Positions 7,517 through 14,653 of a stretch of 22,431 bases of DNA are shown here, piece after piece (position 1 is the stretch's first letter; each line of letters starts with the position of its first letter). A model generated the notes under the pieces. It saw only the letters and a list, made by a program, of their open reading frames with translations, had not been told where the DNA came from and searched no databases. The translations under genes and the position numbers were made by a program. The DNA lies in NCBI GenBank assembly GCA_910585615.1, contig CAJUFO010000074.1, forward strand, positions 1-22,431. Direction: 5' to 3'. The DNA is from an uncultured Acetatifactor sp. Lineage in GTDB: Bacteria > Bacillota > Clostridia > Lachnospirales > Lachnospiraceae.

Positions 7517-7650
7517 GCAAGCACGGTCGCTTGGCTCATTGCTTGCGGGAATAAAATCTAAGCCAGCAAAGTACGCAGGCTAAGATTTTCTAAGTCGGGC
7601 TTGGAAGAATGCCGAAGCGAGCTATGTTCGCTTTGAGATGGCATTCTTCC
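7517..7650 (+). repeat. structured intergenic repeat, copy 2 (pgk-tpiA gap)
   Basis: Three stems follow one another: GCAAGCA (7517-7523) with TGCTTGC (7540-7546); AAAATCTAAGCC with GGCTAAGATTTT around loop AAAGTAC (7568-7574), with one A-A mismatch in the outer part and another in GCCAGC/GCAGGC; and GAAGAATGCC (7604-7613) with GGCATTCTTC (7640-7649), which contains an inner AAGCGA/TCGCTT stem. CTAAG (7590-7594) precedes GAAGAATGCC by exactly nine bases, as in copy 1. The whole gap (7423-7700) holds no supportable gene. Confidence 0.7.
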
Positions 7651-7700
7651 GGTCTGGCACAAGTTTTATAAATATTATAGAAAACAGAGGTATAGGAATC

Positions 7701-8447
7701 ATGGCAAGGAAGAAAATTGTAGCCGGAAACTGGAAGATGAACATGACTCCCAGCGAGGCTGTGAAGCTTTGCGGCGAGTTGAAGGATTTGGTAAAGAGCG
7801 ATAGCGTGGACGTGGTCTACTGCGTTCCCGCAATCGACATCGTGCCCGTTGTGGAGGCCGTAAAAGGGACAAACGTAGCTGTGGGCGCCGAGAATATGTA
7901 CTTCGAGGAGAAGGGCGCTTACACAGGCGAAATCTCCGCGGCTATGCTGAAGGATGCGGGCGTACAGTACGTCATCATCGGACACTCCGAGAGAAGGGAT
8001 TACTTCAAGGAGGACGACGCGCTGCTGAACAAGAAGGTGAAAAAGGCCATCGAGGCAGGGCTGACACCGATCCTGTGCTGCGGCGAGTCCTTGGAGCAGC
8101 GCGAGATGGGCGTGACCATGGACTGGATTCGTTTCCAGATCAAGTCCGACCTGGTGGGCGTGACCGCGGATCAGGTGAAGGAGATGGTCATCGCCTATGA
8201 GCCTATCTGGGCCATCGGCACAGGCAAGACAGCCACCACGGAGCAGGCCCAGGAAGTCTGCAAGGGCATCCGCGACTGCATCGCCGAGATGTACGATGAG
8301 GCTACTGCTGCCGCGGTGCGCATCCAGTACGGCGGCTCCGTGAATGCCGGAAACGCGGCAGAGCTGTTCGCCCAGCCGGATATCGACGGCGGCCTGGTAG
8401 GCGGCGCTTCTTTGAAGGCTGATTTCGGGAAGATTGTGAACTATTAA
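7701..8447 (+). CDS. tpiA: triosephosphate isomerase
   Basis: This 248-residue TIM-barrel enzyme interconverts dihydroxyacetone phosphate and glyceraldehyde 3-phosphate. The N terminus carries VAGNWKMN with the substrate-binding Asn and Lys. The electrophile His95 is in IGHSERRDYF, the catalytic base Glu167 in AYEPIWAIGTGKTAT, and the phosphate-gripping loops YGGSVN and GGLVGGASL are at the C terminus. The start at 7701 was chosen because AGAGG lies just upstream and homology begins with MARKKIVAG; an in-frame ATG at 7638 lies inside the upstream repeat. A strong terminator follows. The phosphoglycerate mutase often linked in Clostridia is not here. Confidence 0.97.
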   Translation: MARKKIVAGNWKMNMTPSEAVKLCGELKDLVKSDSVDVVYCVPAIDIVPVVEAVKGTNVAVGAENMYFEEKGAYTGEISAAMLKDAGVQYVIIGHSERRDYFKEDDALLNKKVKKAIEAGLTPILCCGESLEQREMGVTMDWIRFQIKSDLVGVTADQVKEMVIAYEPIWAIGTGKTATTEQAQEVCKGIRDCIAEMYDEATAAAVRIQYGGSVNAGNAAELFAQPDIDGGLVGGASLKADFGKIVNY

Positions 8448-8469
8448 TTTGTTTCGCTAATATTTACTT

Positions 8470-8499
8470 AAAAGGGGGCATCGTAAGGTGCCCCCTTTT
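8470..8499 (+). terminator. intrinsic terminator after tpiA
   Basis: AAAAGGGGGCA (8470-8480) and TGCCCCCTTTT (8489-8499) form a perfect 11-bp stem with an 8-nt loop and a TTTT tail. It lies 22 bases after the tpiA stop and marks the end of the glycolytic block. The following 8500-8618 is AT-rich and shows no gene. Confidence 0.92.
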
Positions 8500-8618
8500 G
8501 ATAACTTTCAAAATTTCCGCATAATGTTTCATTGGAAATTGATTTTACCTCTACATATGAAACATGCCAAGTTGATAGAAACAGCATTCCAGAGTTCAAG
8601 CTCTCTTATGAATAATCA

Positions 8619-8813
8619 TTATTCTTCGTCTTCTTTGCCCGTTTTGTCAGGAGTGAATTCGCAAATATCGTCTAATGTACAATCCTCCAAAACATTCAAA
8701 ATGTTGTTTAAGGTGTTCACATTCACATTTCCCGTTTTCAGACGCTGTATTTGACTCCTGCTAATTGAATTGAGATATGAATTGCTAAATCGCCTTTTTC
8801 CTGATATAATGGG
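8619..8813 (-). CDS. small HTH (XRE-like) protein, probable remnant
   Basis: This 64-residue frame contains ISRSQIQRLKTGNVNVNTL followed by NNILNVLEDCTLDDICEF. That matches the recognition helix and following helices of XRE/Cro-type DNA-binding domains, the kind that act as antitoxins beside HipA-like kinases. The first two helices normally found before ISRSQIQ are missing or degenerate, and no ribosome site precedes the ATG at 8813. The next in-frame ATG upstream, at 8891, would run into the kinase gene. It is therefore more likely a decayed antitoxin than a working repressor. Its 5' end overlaps the promoter that serves the HipA-like gene on the other strand. Confidence 0.4.
   Translation of the reverse strand, partial: PIISGKRRFSNSYLNSISRSQIQRLKTGNVNVNTLNNILNVLEDCTLDDICEFTPDKTGKEDEE
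8782..8810 (+). promoter_or_regulatory. strong sigma-A promoter for the HipA-like gene
   Basis: TTGCTA (8782-8787) and a perfect TATAAT (8805-8810) are exactly 17 nt apart. Transcription would start near 8817, with GGAGAGGGGG (8835-8844) as the ribosome site. It is the last convincing promoter before the Wadjet genes, so the downstream cluster may depend on it. Confidence 0.75.
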
Positions 8814-8854
8814 CATTAGCACCGTATATGATTCGGAGAGGGGGTTCTCTTTCC

Positions 8855-9838
8855 GTGTATTATCTGATGAACAAGGATACAAAAGCCGCATCTTTACTGG
8901 AGCCCTACTGCGAGGCGCTTGCCTCTGAAATCATCCAAAAGGCCGATCCTACAAGTGTACGATATTCCGTCCTGAAGCTTCGTGGGGAGACGGCAACGAA
9001 ATGCAAAGCCTTTACCAATGAGGAGGTGGGCTTCGTCGCGCTGAGGAAGCTGGTGGACCGCGGCATTACTTTGGATGAACTGCTGGAGTTCTTCAACCGT
9101 CTCGGGTGCAGGGAACAGTTTCAGAGGATGCTTGTCCTGGATGTCGTGATCTTCAATGTGGACAGGCACCTTGGGAACATTGGCCTGCTTATAGAGAACG
9201 ACACACAAAAGCCCCTTGGCATCGCTCCGAATTTTGATTTTAATTTGTCCATGCTTCCCTATGTGTTGATGGAAGAATTTGAACAGATTGGGGCGAAACT
9301 ATTGGACTACAGCCCTGTAATCGGAAATGATTTCACCAGGATAGGACAGGAGATGCTGACATCAGAGATTAGGAGAGAGCTGATAAAACTGCAGGGGTTC
9401 CGGTTCTCCTTTCGCGGCAACAGGGAGTTTGCGCCGGCGAGGGTGCTGGCTCTGGAGGAAATGGTGAACCGGCGGATTCAGGCAATCCTCAGGGGACAGG
9501 TCCTTTATACCAGAGATGTGTTCGTGCCCCAGGAAAGGGAGCAGGAAATCGATGCTTTTGATAATACCGTTGAATTAATGGCTGCCGCCGGACTTGTAGA
9601 GAAACTGAAGGAAACGGGATGCTTCACTTCTGTCATGGAAGAGATTGGAGAAGACAACCATGTCTTTGCCGCCGCGACATTGCATGAGGGAGAAGATTTC
9701 ATAAATCTGACCATCCGCATAGACAATATGGAGATTTCCTGCGATAGGAACGGGATTGAAGCCGGAATCGAGGGATTTACAAAGGCATATGACCTGGTCT
9801 GCAGGATTGTGGACGCAGAGGGAAATGGGGTGAAATGA
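8855..9838 (+). CDS. HipA-like kinase, N-terminally short, with C-terminal extension
   Basis: This protein of about 327 residues carries the HipA C-terminal kinase domain (PF07804-like). LEPYCEALASEI comes first, then the catalytic loop FNVDRHLGN (N101, D103, R104, H105), then APNFDFNLSM with the metal-binding Asp at about D128. Full HipA-like proteins have roughly 60-100 more residues before EPYCEALASEI, including the ATP-binding glycine-rich loop, and these are absent. In known relatives the kinase phosphorylates a translation target such as a tRNA synthetase; with no ATP loop this copy may be inactive. After about residue 215 comes a segment without a recognised domain (DNTVELMAAAGLVEKLKETG to the end). 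GTG 8855 is preferred because GGAGAGGGGG sits ten bases upstream; ATG 8828 or ATG 8867 are alternatives. The stop overlaps the next ATG as ATGA. Confidence 0.7.
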   Translation: MYYLMNKDTKAASLLEPYCEALASEIIQKADPTSVRYSVLKLRGETATKCKAFTNEEVGFVALRKLVDRGITLDELLEFFNRLGCREQFQRMLVLDVVIFNVDRHLGNIGLLIENDTQKPLGIAPNFDFNLSMLPYVLMEEFEQIGAKLLDYSPVIGNDFTRIGQEMLTSEIRRELIKLQGFRFSFRGNREFAPARVLALEEMVNRRIQAILRGQVLYTRDVFVPQEREQEIDAFDNTVELMAAAGLVEKLKETGCFTSVMEEIGEDNHVFAAATLHEGEDFINLTIRIDNMEISCDRNGIEAGIEGFTKAYDLVCRIVDAEGNGVK

Positions 9839-10688
9839 GACAATCGACAGAACAAAACGAAATACAGATTATCACAATCTGCTCCAGCGAATTGTACAAA
9901 AGAGCGCTGAGATTTTCGGAGACAATCTGACCGGAATCTATCTCCACGGCTCCGCAGTCATGGGCTGTTTTCAGGCACGGAAAAGCGACCTGGATTTGAT
10001 TTTTGTGGTAGAGCGGGAGATTTCGGATGCTGAGAAGCTGGATTTTCTGGCATATGTGGCGGAATGGAACGGAGAGGCCCCGGAAAAGGGGATTGAGCTA
10101 AGCATCGTGAGGGAAAGCTTCTGCAAGCCATTTGTCTACCCCACTCCCTTTGAGCTGCATTTCTCTCAGGCCCATCTAAAGTGGTATCAGGAGAATCCGC
10201 AGGACTATGTGGAGAAGATGAAGGGCGTGGACAGGGACTTGGCCGCGCATTTCACGATTATCGAAAGATTCGGGACCTCGCTGTACGGAAGGCCCGTACC
10301 CCAGGTCTTCGGCCCGGTTCCCAGGGAGGACTATATAGACAGCATCGTCTTTGACATTGAAGAGGCAAAAGAGGACATCCTGGAGAATCCGGTGTATATC
10401 ATTTTGAACCTTTGCAGGGTGCTGGCCTATCTAAAGGGTGGGGAATGTGCCGGGGAGGAGCCGGCCGCTTCCCCAGAGCCGCTTATCCTCTCGAAAAAGG
10501 GTGGCGGCGAATGGGGGTTGAAGTTCCTGCCACAGGGATTTAGAGGCCTCATAGAGGCAGCCCTCGTCTGCTACAGGGACGGCACGGACATGACCGTGCA
10601 GGCAGAAGAAGGGGAATGCTTTGCCGAGTATATGCTGACTGAAATACGGAAAAACTTGGAAATAGAACCATTGGAAATGGGATCATAA
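9835..10688 (+). CDS. ANT(9)/DUF4111-type nucleotidyltransferase with frameshifted 5' end
   Basis: The body from 9960 on is a nucleotidyltransferase of the AadA/ANT(9) type. The signature runs GIYLHGSAVMG, then KSDLDL with two metal-binding Asp codons at 9987 and 9993. A DUF4111-like C-terminal part (LYGRPVPQVFGPVPREDY, NLCRVLAYLKGG, KKGGGEWGLKFLP) follows. Relatives adenylylate aminoglycosides such as spectinomycin; the substrate here is uncertain. Homology continues upstream of 9960 in the same frame to about 9843, but that frame has no ATG, GTG or TTG. The well-placed ATG at 9835, overlapping the HipA-like stop, is in another frame that ends at TGA 9928. A one-base indel in the first codons (or a sequencing error) explains this. 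Starting at 9960 would lose the essential GS motif. An unusual insert (GECAGEEPAASPEP) splits the usual GLILSKK segment. Confidence 0.6.
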
Positions 10689-10791
10689 AAAGCGTTCAGC
10701 TGCTCTAACTGCCATTGGCCGCATGCCGTCAGTGCAAAACGGGCGATGGGGATAGGCCGTGCAGGAAAACGCGGCAGAAGGGAGAAGAGGC
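10689..10791 (+). other. spacer before jetD
   Basis: These 103 bases between the nucleotidyltransferase and jetD hold no terminator-like hairpin with a T-tract and no convincing -35/-10 pair. Read-through from the promoter at 8782-8810 is therefore possible. A promoter that departs from the sigma-A consensus cannot be excluded. Confidence 0.4.
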
Positions 10792-12012
10792 ATGAAGAAG
10801 ATTTCGCTGGAGCAACTGCAGAGGGAGAGCCGGACGGAATCCTATCCGGAGCAGTACCGCTACATCTGCGCCCAGATAGAAGAGAACAAAATCATGCCCG
10901 TGAAAAACTCCCCGCTGAACGGGAAGAAGCCGGCCCTGCATACAAGCTATTGGCTCGTGGAGGAGAAGCCGGATTACGGAGAGGAGATAGCTGAACTGCA
11001 GTTTCAGACAGTGCCCGCCATCCGAACCGACTATTACCTAAAGAACCCGGAGGTCTACCGGCAGGAGCGGAACTGGGTCAGGCTCCTGAACCGCTTTTTT
11101 CTGGAGCGGAGCGAGGCAGGAAGCCGGAATCTCTCCCCTGCGTCCCTGAACGAGAGGAGCTTCCAGATATGGGGCAGGGAGAAATTCCTGCAGAGGGAGC
11201 AGGGGAGGAAAATCCTGGCCCACTGCGGAATCAGTCTGGAGGAGCTGCATGTCTACCGCACCACAGAGCCTCTGGCCTATTACTCCCGCACCCGCCAGGT
11301 TCCCCAGACCATACTGATCCTGGAGAACAAGGACACCTTCTATACCATGCGCAGGTGGCTGATGGGGGAGGCAGGCGGCATGGCGGCTTTCGGAAATAAG
11401 GCAGGCGGGCATGATCTCACGGACAAGGCTCCTGCAAAGTCTGGAAGGGCTGTAGGGACCGGCACAGACGGATTGGACAGAGCAGACGGGACGGGCAGAG
11501 CAGGCGGAGCGGACGGACCAGACGGACCGGGAGAGGCAGCGGAGGCGCGACAGACCGGGGAACCGCCTTTCCACAGGATATTCGGCAGCGAAATAGCCAC
11601 AGTCATCTACGGCGCGGGAAAGGGGATCCTGCGCTCCTCCCAGGACTTCCGCTTCTGCGTGGAACCCCATATCAACCACCCGGAGAATGAAATCCTGTAT
11701 TTCGGAGATTTGGACTACGAGGGGATAGGCATCTATGAAAGGCTGGCCGCGCTTTTCGCAGCCGGGGAGGAAACAGTCGAGTGTACCGGAAGACATGAGA
11801 TAAAGCCATTCATCCGGGCCTACGAAAAAATGATGGATAAAGCGCGGGGATACGACAATGACTTCCTGCCCGACATGAGCGGGAACCAGAACCGAAACCT
11901 GTCGGGCCTGTTTTTTCGATATTTTTCCCATGAGACAAAAGAAGCGATGATACAGCTCCTGGAGGCCGGAAAGTACATCCCCCAGGAAATCGTGGCGATT
12001 ACGGATTTTTGA
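10792..12012 (+). CDS. jetD: Wadjet JetD: TOPRIM/DUF2220-type nuclease subunit
   Basis: This 406-residue protein is the predicted DNA-cleaving subunit of a Wadjet anti-plasmid system, related to the A subunit of topoisomerase VI. The N-terminal half (to about residue 160) is a DNA-binding/winged-helix type region. The TOPRIM half shows the catalytic Glu, E178 in ILILENKDTF, and the DxD pair D306/D308 in LYFGDLDYEGIG, with IYGAGKGIL between. Between them lies an insert of about 65-70 residues (about 194-262), rich in G, D, A and R and encoded by imperfect GACGG/CAGAG repeats (about 11371-11577). It is unlikely to be part of the fold. The start at 10792 follows GGAGAAGAGG; an upstream in-frame ATG at 10759 lacks a site. 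Only 12 bases separate it from jetA. In studied systems JetD cuts DNA held by the JetABC motor. Confidence 0.88.
   Translation: MKKISLEQLQRESRTESYPEQYRYICAQIEENKIMPVKNSPLNGKKPALHTSYWLVEEKPDYGEEIAELQFQTVPAIRTDYYLKNPEVYRQERNWVRLLNRFFLERSEAGSRNLSPASLNERSFQIWGREKFLQREQGRKILAHCGISLEELHVYRTTEPLAYYSRTRQVPQTILILENKDTFYTMRRWLMGEAGGMAAFGNKAGGHDLTDKAPAKSGRAVGTGTDGLDRADGTGRAGGADGPDGPGEAAEARQTGEPPFHRIFGSEIATVIYGAGKGILRSSQDFRFCVEPHINHPENEILYFGDLDYEGIGIYERLAALFAAGEETVECTGRHEIKPFIRAYEKMMDKARGYDNDFLPDMSGNQNRNLSGLFFRYFSHETKEAMIQLLEAGKYIPQEIVAITDF
11371..11577 (+). repeat. repeat-like low-complexity insert within jetD
   Basis: The stretch, clearest at 11458-11540, consists of loosely repeated purine-rich units such as ACAGACGG, ACAGAGCAGACGGG, GGACGGACC and AGACGGACC, all kept in frame. 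It encodes a flexible run with ADGTGRAGGADGPDGPGEA. It separates the conserved ENKDTF and GAGKG TOPRIM blocks. The boundaries are approximate. Confidence 0.65.
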
Positions 12013-12024
12013 GAGGGCCAGACC

Positions 12025-13644
12025 ATGCAATATGAATTCCTGAAGCATTTCCCCAGGCGCATGAAGCATGTGGGGGCATACGCGCTCCTGTTCGCAAACA
12101 GCAGCCAGAAGACCATCTGGAAGCAGTACGGATTCCTGAAGCTGGACGAGCAGGTCAATGTCATCTTCGCTCTATTGCTCTACCTCATGGAGCAGTCCCT
12201 GAAGGAGGAGAACTGCACCATAGACGACATCGGAGCCTACATGGACAGCCTGAACATGCGTTATTTTGGGAAGAACATGAGCTACGAGGACTGCAAGAGC
12301 CTGGGGGACTTCATCATCAATGTAGTCCTCTCCAACGAGGGCAAGGCCATGTATTTCGACGGATACGACTTCGAGGAGAGGGCATACCGCACCATGAACA
12401 TCAGCTACGTGGCCAACCGCATTGTCTATGTGGACGCCGAGGTGCGCAGGACATCCTATTACCTCACCGAGGACGGCTACAATCTGCTGCTTTCCACCCT
12501 GGAAATCGAGAACAACATGAAGATCACCATCCACGAGATGATTTTCCGGATGCATCTGGAGAAGCAGAGCTACGACCGGGCCGTGGACGATATCAAGAAT
12601 GTATTCAACCTGCTGCGCATCCAGCTCCAGAAAATCGAAGAGGCCATGGGCCGGATCCGCAGGAATGCCCTGAGCTACTCCGTGGCTGACTACGAGTCTG
12701 TATTAGAGGCGAACCTGGACACCATCAGCGACACCAAGCAGAAGTTCCTGGGCTACAGAGAGCTTGTGAAGGCCAGGGCCAGGGAGCTGGAGGAGATGAA
12801 CCTGAACGTCCGGCGGCTGGACGAGAAGGAGGAGGAGAAGCTGAGGAACTTAAGTGTGATCGAGAGCTACCTGAACCGCACCATCGATGAGCACCAGAAG
12901 ATCCTGAGCAGCCATTTCGACCTGAAGGCCCTGTATACCAAAGAACTGGAGCAGTTGTCCCAGATGTCCTTTATCCGGCGTTTCTCCCTGCGCAGCGACT
13001 TGTATGAGAAAATCCTGGAGCGCCCGGAGGGGCTGGAGCGCATGGAGATTTTCCTGCGCCCGCTCTTTGGCAACGAGCCGGATAAGATATATAATCTGAA
13101 GAAATCCACAGAGCTGCAGCGGCCCCTCCGAAAGAAGGGGGAGGACGAGGCGGGGGCTGTGATGGAGTTCGGGGACGAGCGCTGGATGGAGGAGGAAGAG
13201 CGGCGCATGCGGCAGAAGCTGGCGCAGTATGAGGATTGCGTCCTGTTCCTGCTGCGCAGGGCCCTGGAGACCAAGTCGGGAGAGGTGTCTTTGGAGGAAA
13301 TCCGCCGGGCCATGGACGGGGAGGAAGGCGGGGAAAGCTTTTCCGCGCTGCTGCCCAGCGTGCAGATTTTCAAGGAGGTCATGGTGGAGCTGCTGCGGGG
13401 CAGGGAGATTGACATCGAGGTCCTGCGGGAGGAGCGGCGGAATTTCATCGGCGAGTCCTCCGGCGGCTTCCAGCTCAACGAGACGCTGCTGAACCTGATT
13501 GACGCCCACGGCCTGCCTGTCAGGAAGGTCACGGTCTATCGGATAGAGGACGGGAAGGTGATTTCCTTTGAAAACGTGCCCTACGAAGGGGGCGTGCGGA
13601 AAAATATCTGCTGCTCCAATGTGCTGCTGCGGGTGACGGTGTGA
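12025..13644 (+). CDS. jetA: Wadjet JetA: kleisin-like (MukF-type) subunit
   Basis: This 539-residue protein matches the JetA family of Wadjet systems (Pfam JetA, formerly a DUF). By analogy with MukF it bridges the two JetC heads and holds JetB. The N-terminal part (residues about 1-180) is a helical and winged-helix region starting QYEFLKHFPRRMKHVG. The middle (about 185-330) is long charged helices likely to coil (KIEEAMGRIRRN, ELVKARARELEEMNLNVRRL). The C-terminal part (about 390-539) is a second winged-helix-like domain ending VSFENVPYEGG region and CSNVLLRVTV. It starts 12 bases after jetD, after GAGAGGGCC. The 105-base gap to jetB contains small hairpins, AGCGAA/TTCGCT (13657-13675) and GCAGG/CCTGC, but no terminator. 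Assignment rests on architecture and neighbours together. Confidence 0.85.
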   Translation: MQYEFLKHFPRRMKHVGAYALLFANSSQKTIWKQYGFLKLDEQVNVIFALLLYLMEQSLKEENCTIDDIGAYMDSLNMRYFGKNMSYEDCKSLGDFIINVVLSNEGKAMYFDGYDFEERAYRTMNISYVANRIVYVDAEVRRTSYYLTEDGYNLLLSTLEIENNMKITIHEMIFRMHLEKQSYDRAVDDIKNVFNLLRIQLQKIEEAMGRIRRNALSYSVADYESVLEANLDTISDTKQKFLGYRELVKARARELEEMNLNVRRLDEKEEEKLRNLSVIESYLNRTIDEHQKILSSHFDLKALYTKELEQLSQMSFIRRFSLRSDLYEKILERPEGLERMEIFLRPLFGNEPDKIYNLKKSTELQRPLRKKGEDEAGAVMEFGDERWMEEEERRMRQKLAQYEDCVLFLLRRALETKSGEVSLEEIRRAMDGEEGGESFSALLPSVQIFKEVMVELLRGREIDIEVLREERRNFIGESSGGFQLNETLLNLIDAHGLPVRKVTVYRIEDGKVISFENVPYEGGVRKNICCSNVLLRVTV

Positions 13645-13749
13645 GGGGAACCAGGAAGCGAAGGAGGGGTTCGCTAAGGGATTGCAGGCCTCCCTGCGTG
13701 AAGCTTCTTCCGGCCCGGCATCAATGGCAAATGAGAAAAGGAGAGTATC

Positions 13750-14499
13750 ATGGCATATGAAATAGAGGACATCCGCACAAGCCAGGAGATATTCTACTAC
13801 CTTCTGGAACATCATGAGCTGAGCGAGGAGGCCCAGGAGCGGCTGTTCCGCGGCTATGCGGAGAACGAGCGGATCCAGAACCTGGTGAAGTCCCAGGGGG
13901 AGGCCGCCGAGTGCGACATCGAGCGCTACGGGGATGTAGTCTACCTGATTCCCAGGGAGGACAATACCTTCCTGGGCTTCTCCAAGGCCCAGCTAAAGCA
14001 ATTGCTGTGCAAATCCGGCGGAACGGACAAGGACTATTACCTCTCCCAGTTCGTCATACTGACATTGCTGGTGGAATTCTATGACGGACAGGGGGCCACC
14101 AGCAAGACCAGGGACTACATGCGCGTAGGAGAACTGCAGAACTGCGTCTCCAGCCGCCTGCGGGAGGGCGCGGAGCGGACGGAGGAGGACGGGGAGGAGG
14201 GAGCTTCCGGGGGAGGAGGGCATTCCGGCGAGGAGCGCCTGGGCCTGGCCTTCTCCAACATGATCGAGGCCTATGAGGCCCTGCGCTCCGACGAGCGCGG
14301 CTCCCGGGCCAAGACCACCAAGGAGGGCTTCCTCTACAACATCCTGAACTTCCTCCAAAAGCAGGGCTTGATAGAGTACGTGGAGGAGGACGAGATGATC
14401 AAGACCACCAAAAAGCTGGATCAGTTCATGGACTGGAACCTGCTGAACCAGAACCATTTCCAGCGGGTGCGCAGAATCCTGGAAGGAGGAAGTGTGTAA
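13750..14499 (+). CDS. jetB: Wadjet JetB: MukE-like subunit (DUF6063-type)
   Basis: This 249-residue protein sits between jetA and jetC, where the MukE-like JetB subunit is expected, and resembles the DUF6063-type proteins found at such loci. It is predicted to be mainly helical with winged-helix parts: YEIEDIRTSQEIFYYLLEHHE at the N terminus, YLIPREDNTFLGFSKAQL, and KTTKEGFLYNILNFLQKQGLIEY with FMDWNLLNQNHFQRVRRILE near the C terminus. A hydrophilic insert (residues about 138-165, rich in E and G, including GASGGGGHSGEE) interrupts it and looks like a linker expansion. AAGGAG precedes the ATG at 13750. In known complexes JetB binds JetA and helps position DNA on the motor. No catalytic residues are expected. 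Confidence 0.78.
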   Translation: MAYEIEDIRTSQEIFYYLLEHHELSEEAQERLFRGYAENERIQNLVKSQGEAAECDIERYGDVVYLIPREDNTFLGFSKAQLKQLLCKSGGTDKDYYLSQFVILTLLVEFYDGQGATSKTRDYMRVGELQNCVSSRLREGAERTEEDGEEGASGGGGHSGEERLGLAFSNMIEAYEALRSDERGSRAKTTKEGFLYNILNFLQKQGLIEYVEEDEMIKTTKKLDQFMDWNLLNQNHFQRVRRILEGGSV

Positions 14500-14653
14500 A
14501 GAACTTCTAAGCGGCCACTTAAGCGGCTGGAATCCGTTTTGTACAGGCATTCTTCCAAGCGCATCCTTTGCGCTTTGCCTTGCACCGATTGTTCTTGAAA
14601 ACAGAACTGTGTTTTGTTGTATGTGCTGACTATGTCGGCGGGGAGGTATAAAT
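14500..14653 (+). repeat. structured intergenic repeat, copy 3 (jetB-jetC gap)
   Basis: This 154-base gap holds GGCATTCTTCCAAGC (14546-14560), a 15-base exact reverse complement of 7599-7613 in the pgk-tpiA gap, so it is a copy in the opposite orientation. It runs into a hairpin AAGCGC (14557-14562) with GCGCTT (14570-14575). GTTCT/AGAAC and two AAGCGGC copies are nearby. No U-tract terminator or clear promoter is seen. The JetC ribosome site GGGGAGG (14640-14646) closes the gap. Confidence 0.6.

Noticed and set aside
7077..7520. Minus-strand frame over the pgk 3' end and intergenic palindrome
   Set aside because: It arises from the antisense of pgk plus the repeat; no start signal or recognisable protein.
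9835..9960. Programmed ribosomal frameshift in the nucleotidyltransferase
   Set aside because: The A-run is short, there is no stimulatory hairpin or classic slippery heptamer, and the family does not use frameshifting; an indel is simpler.
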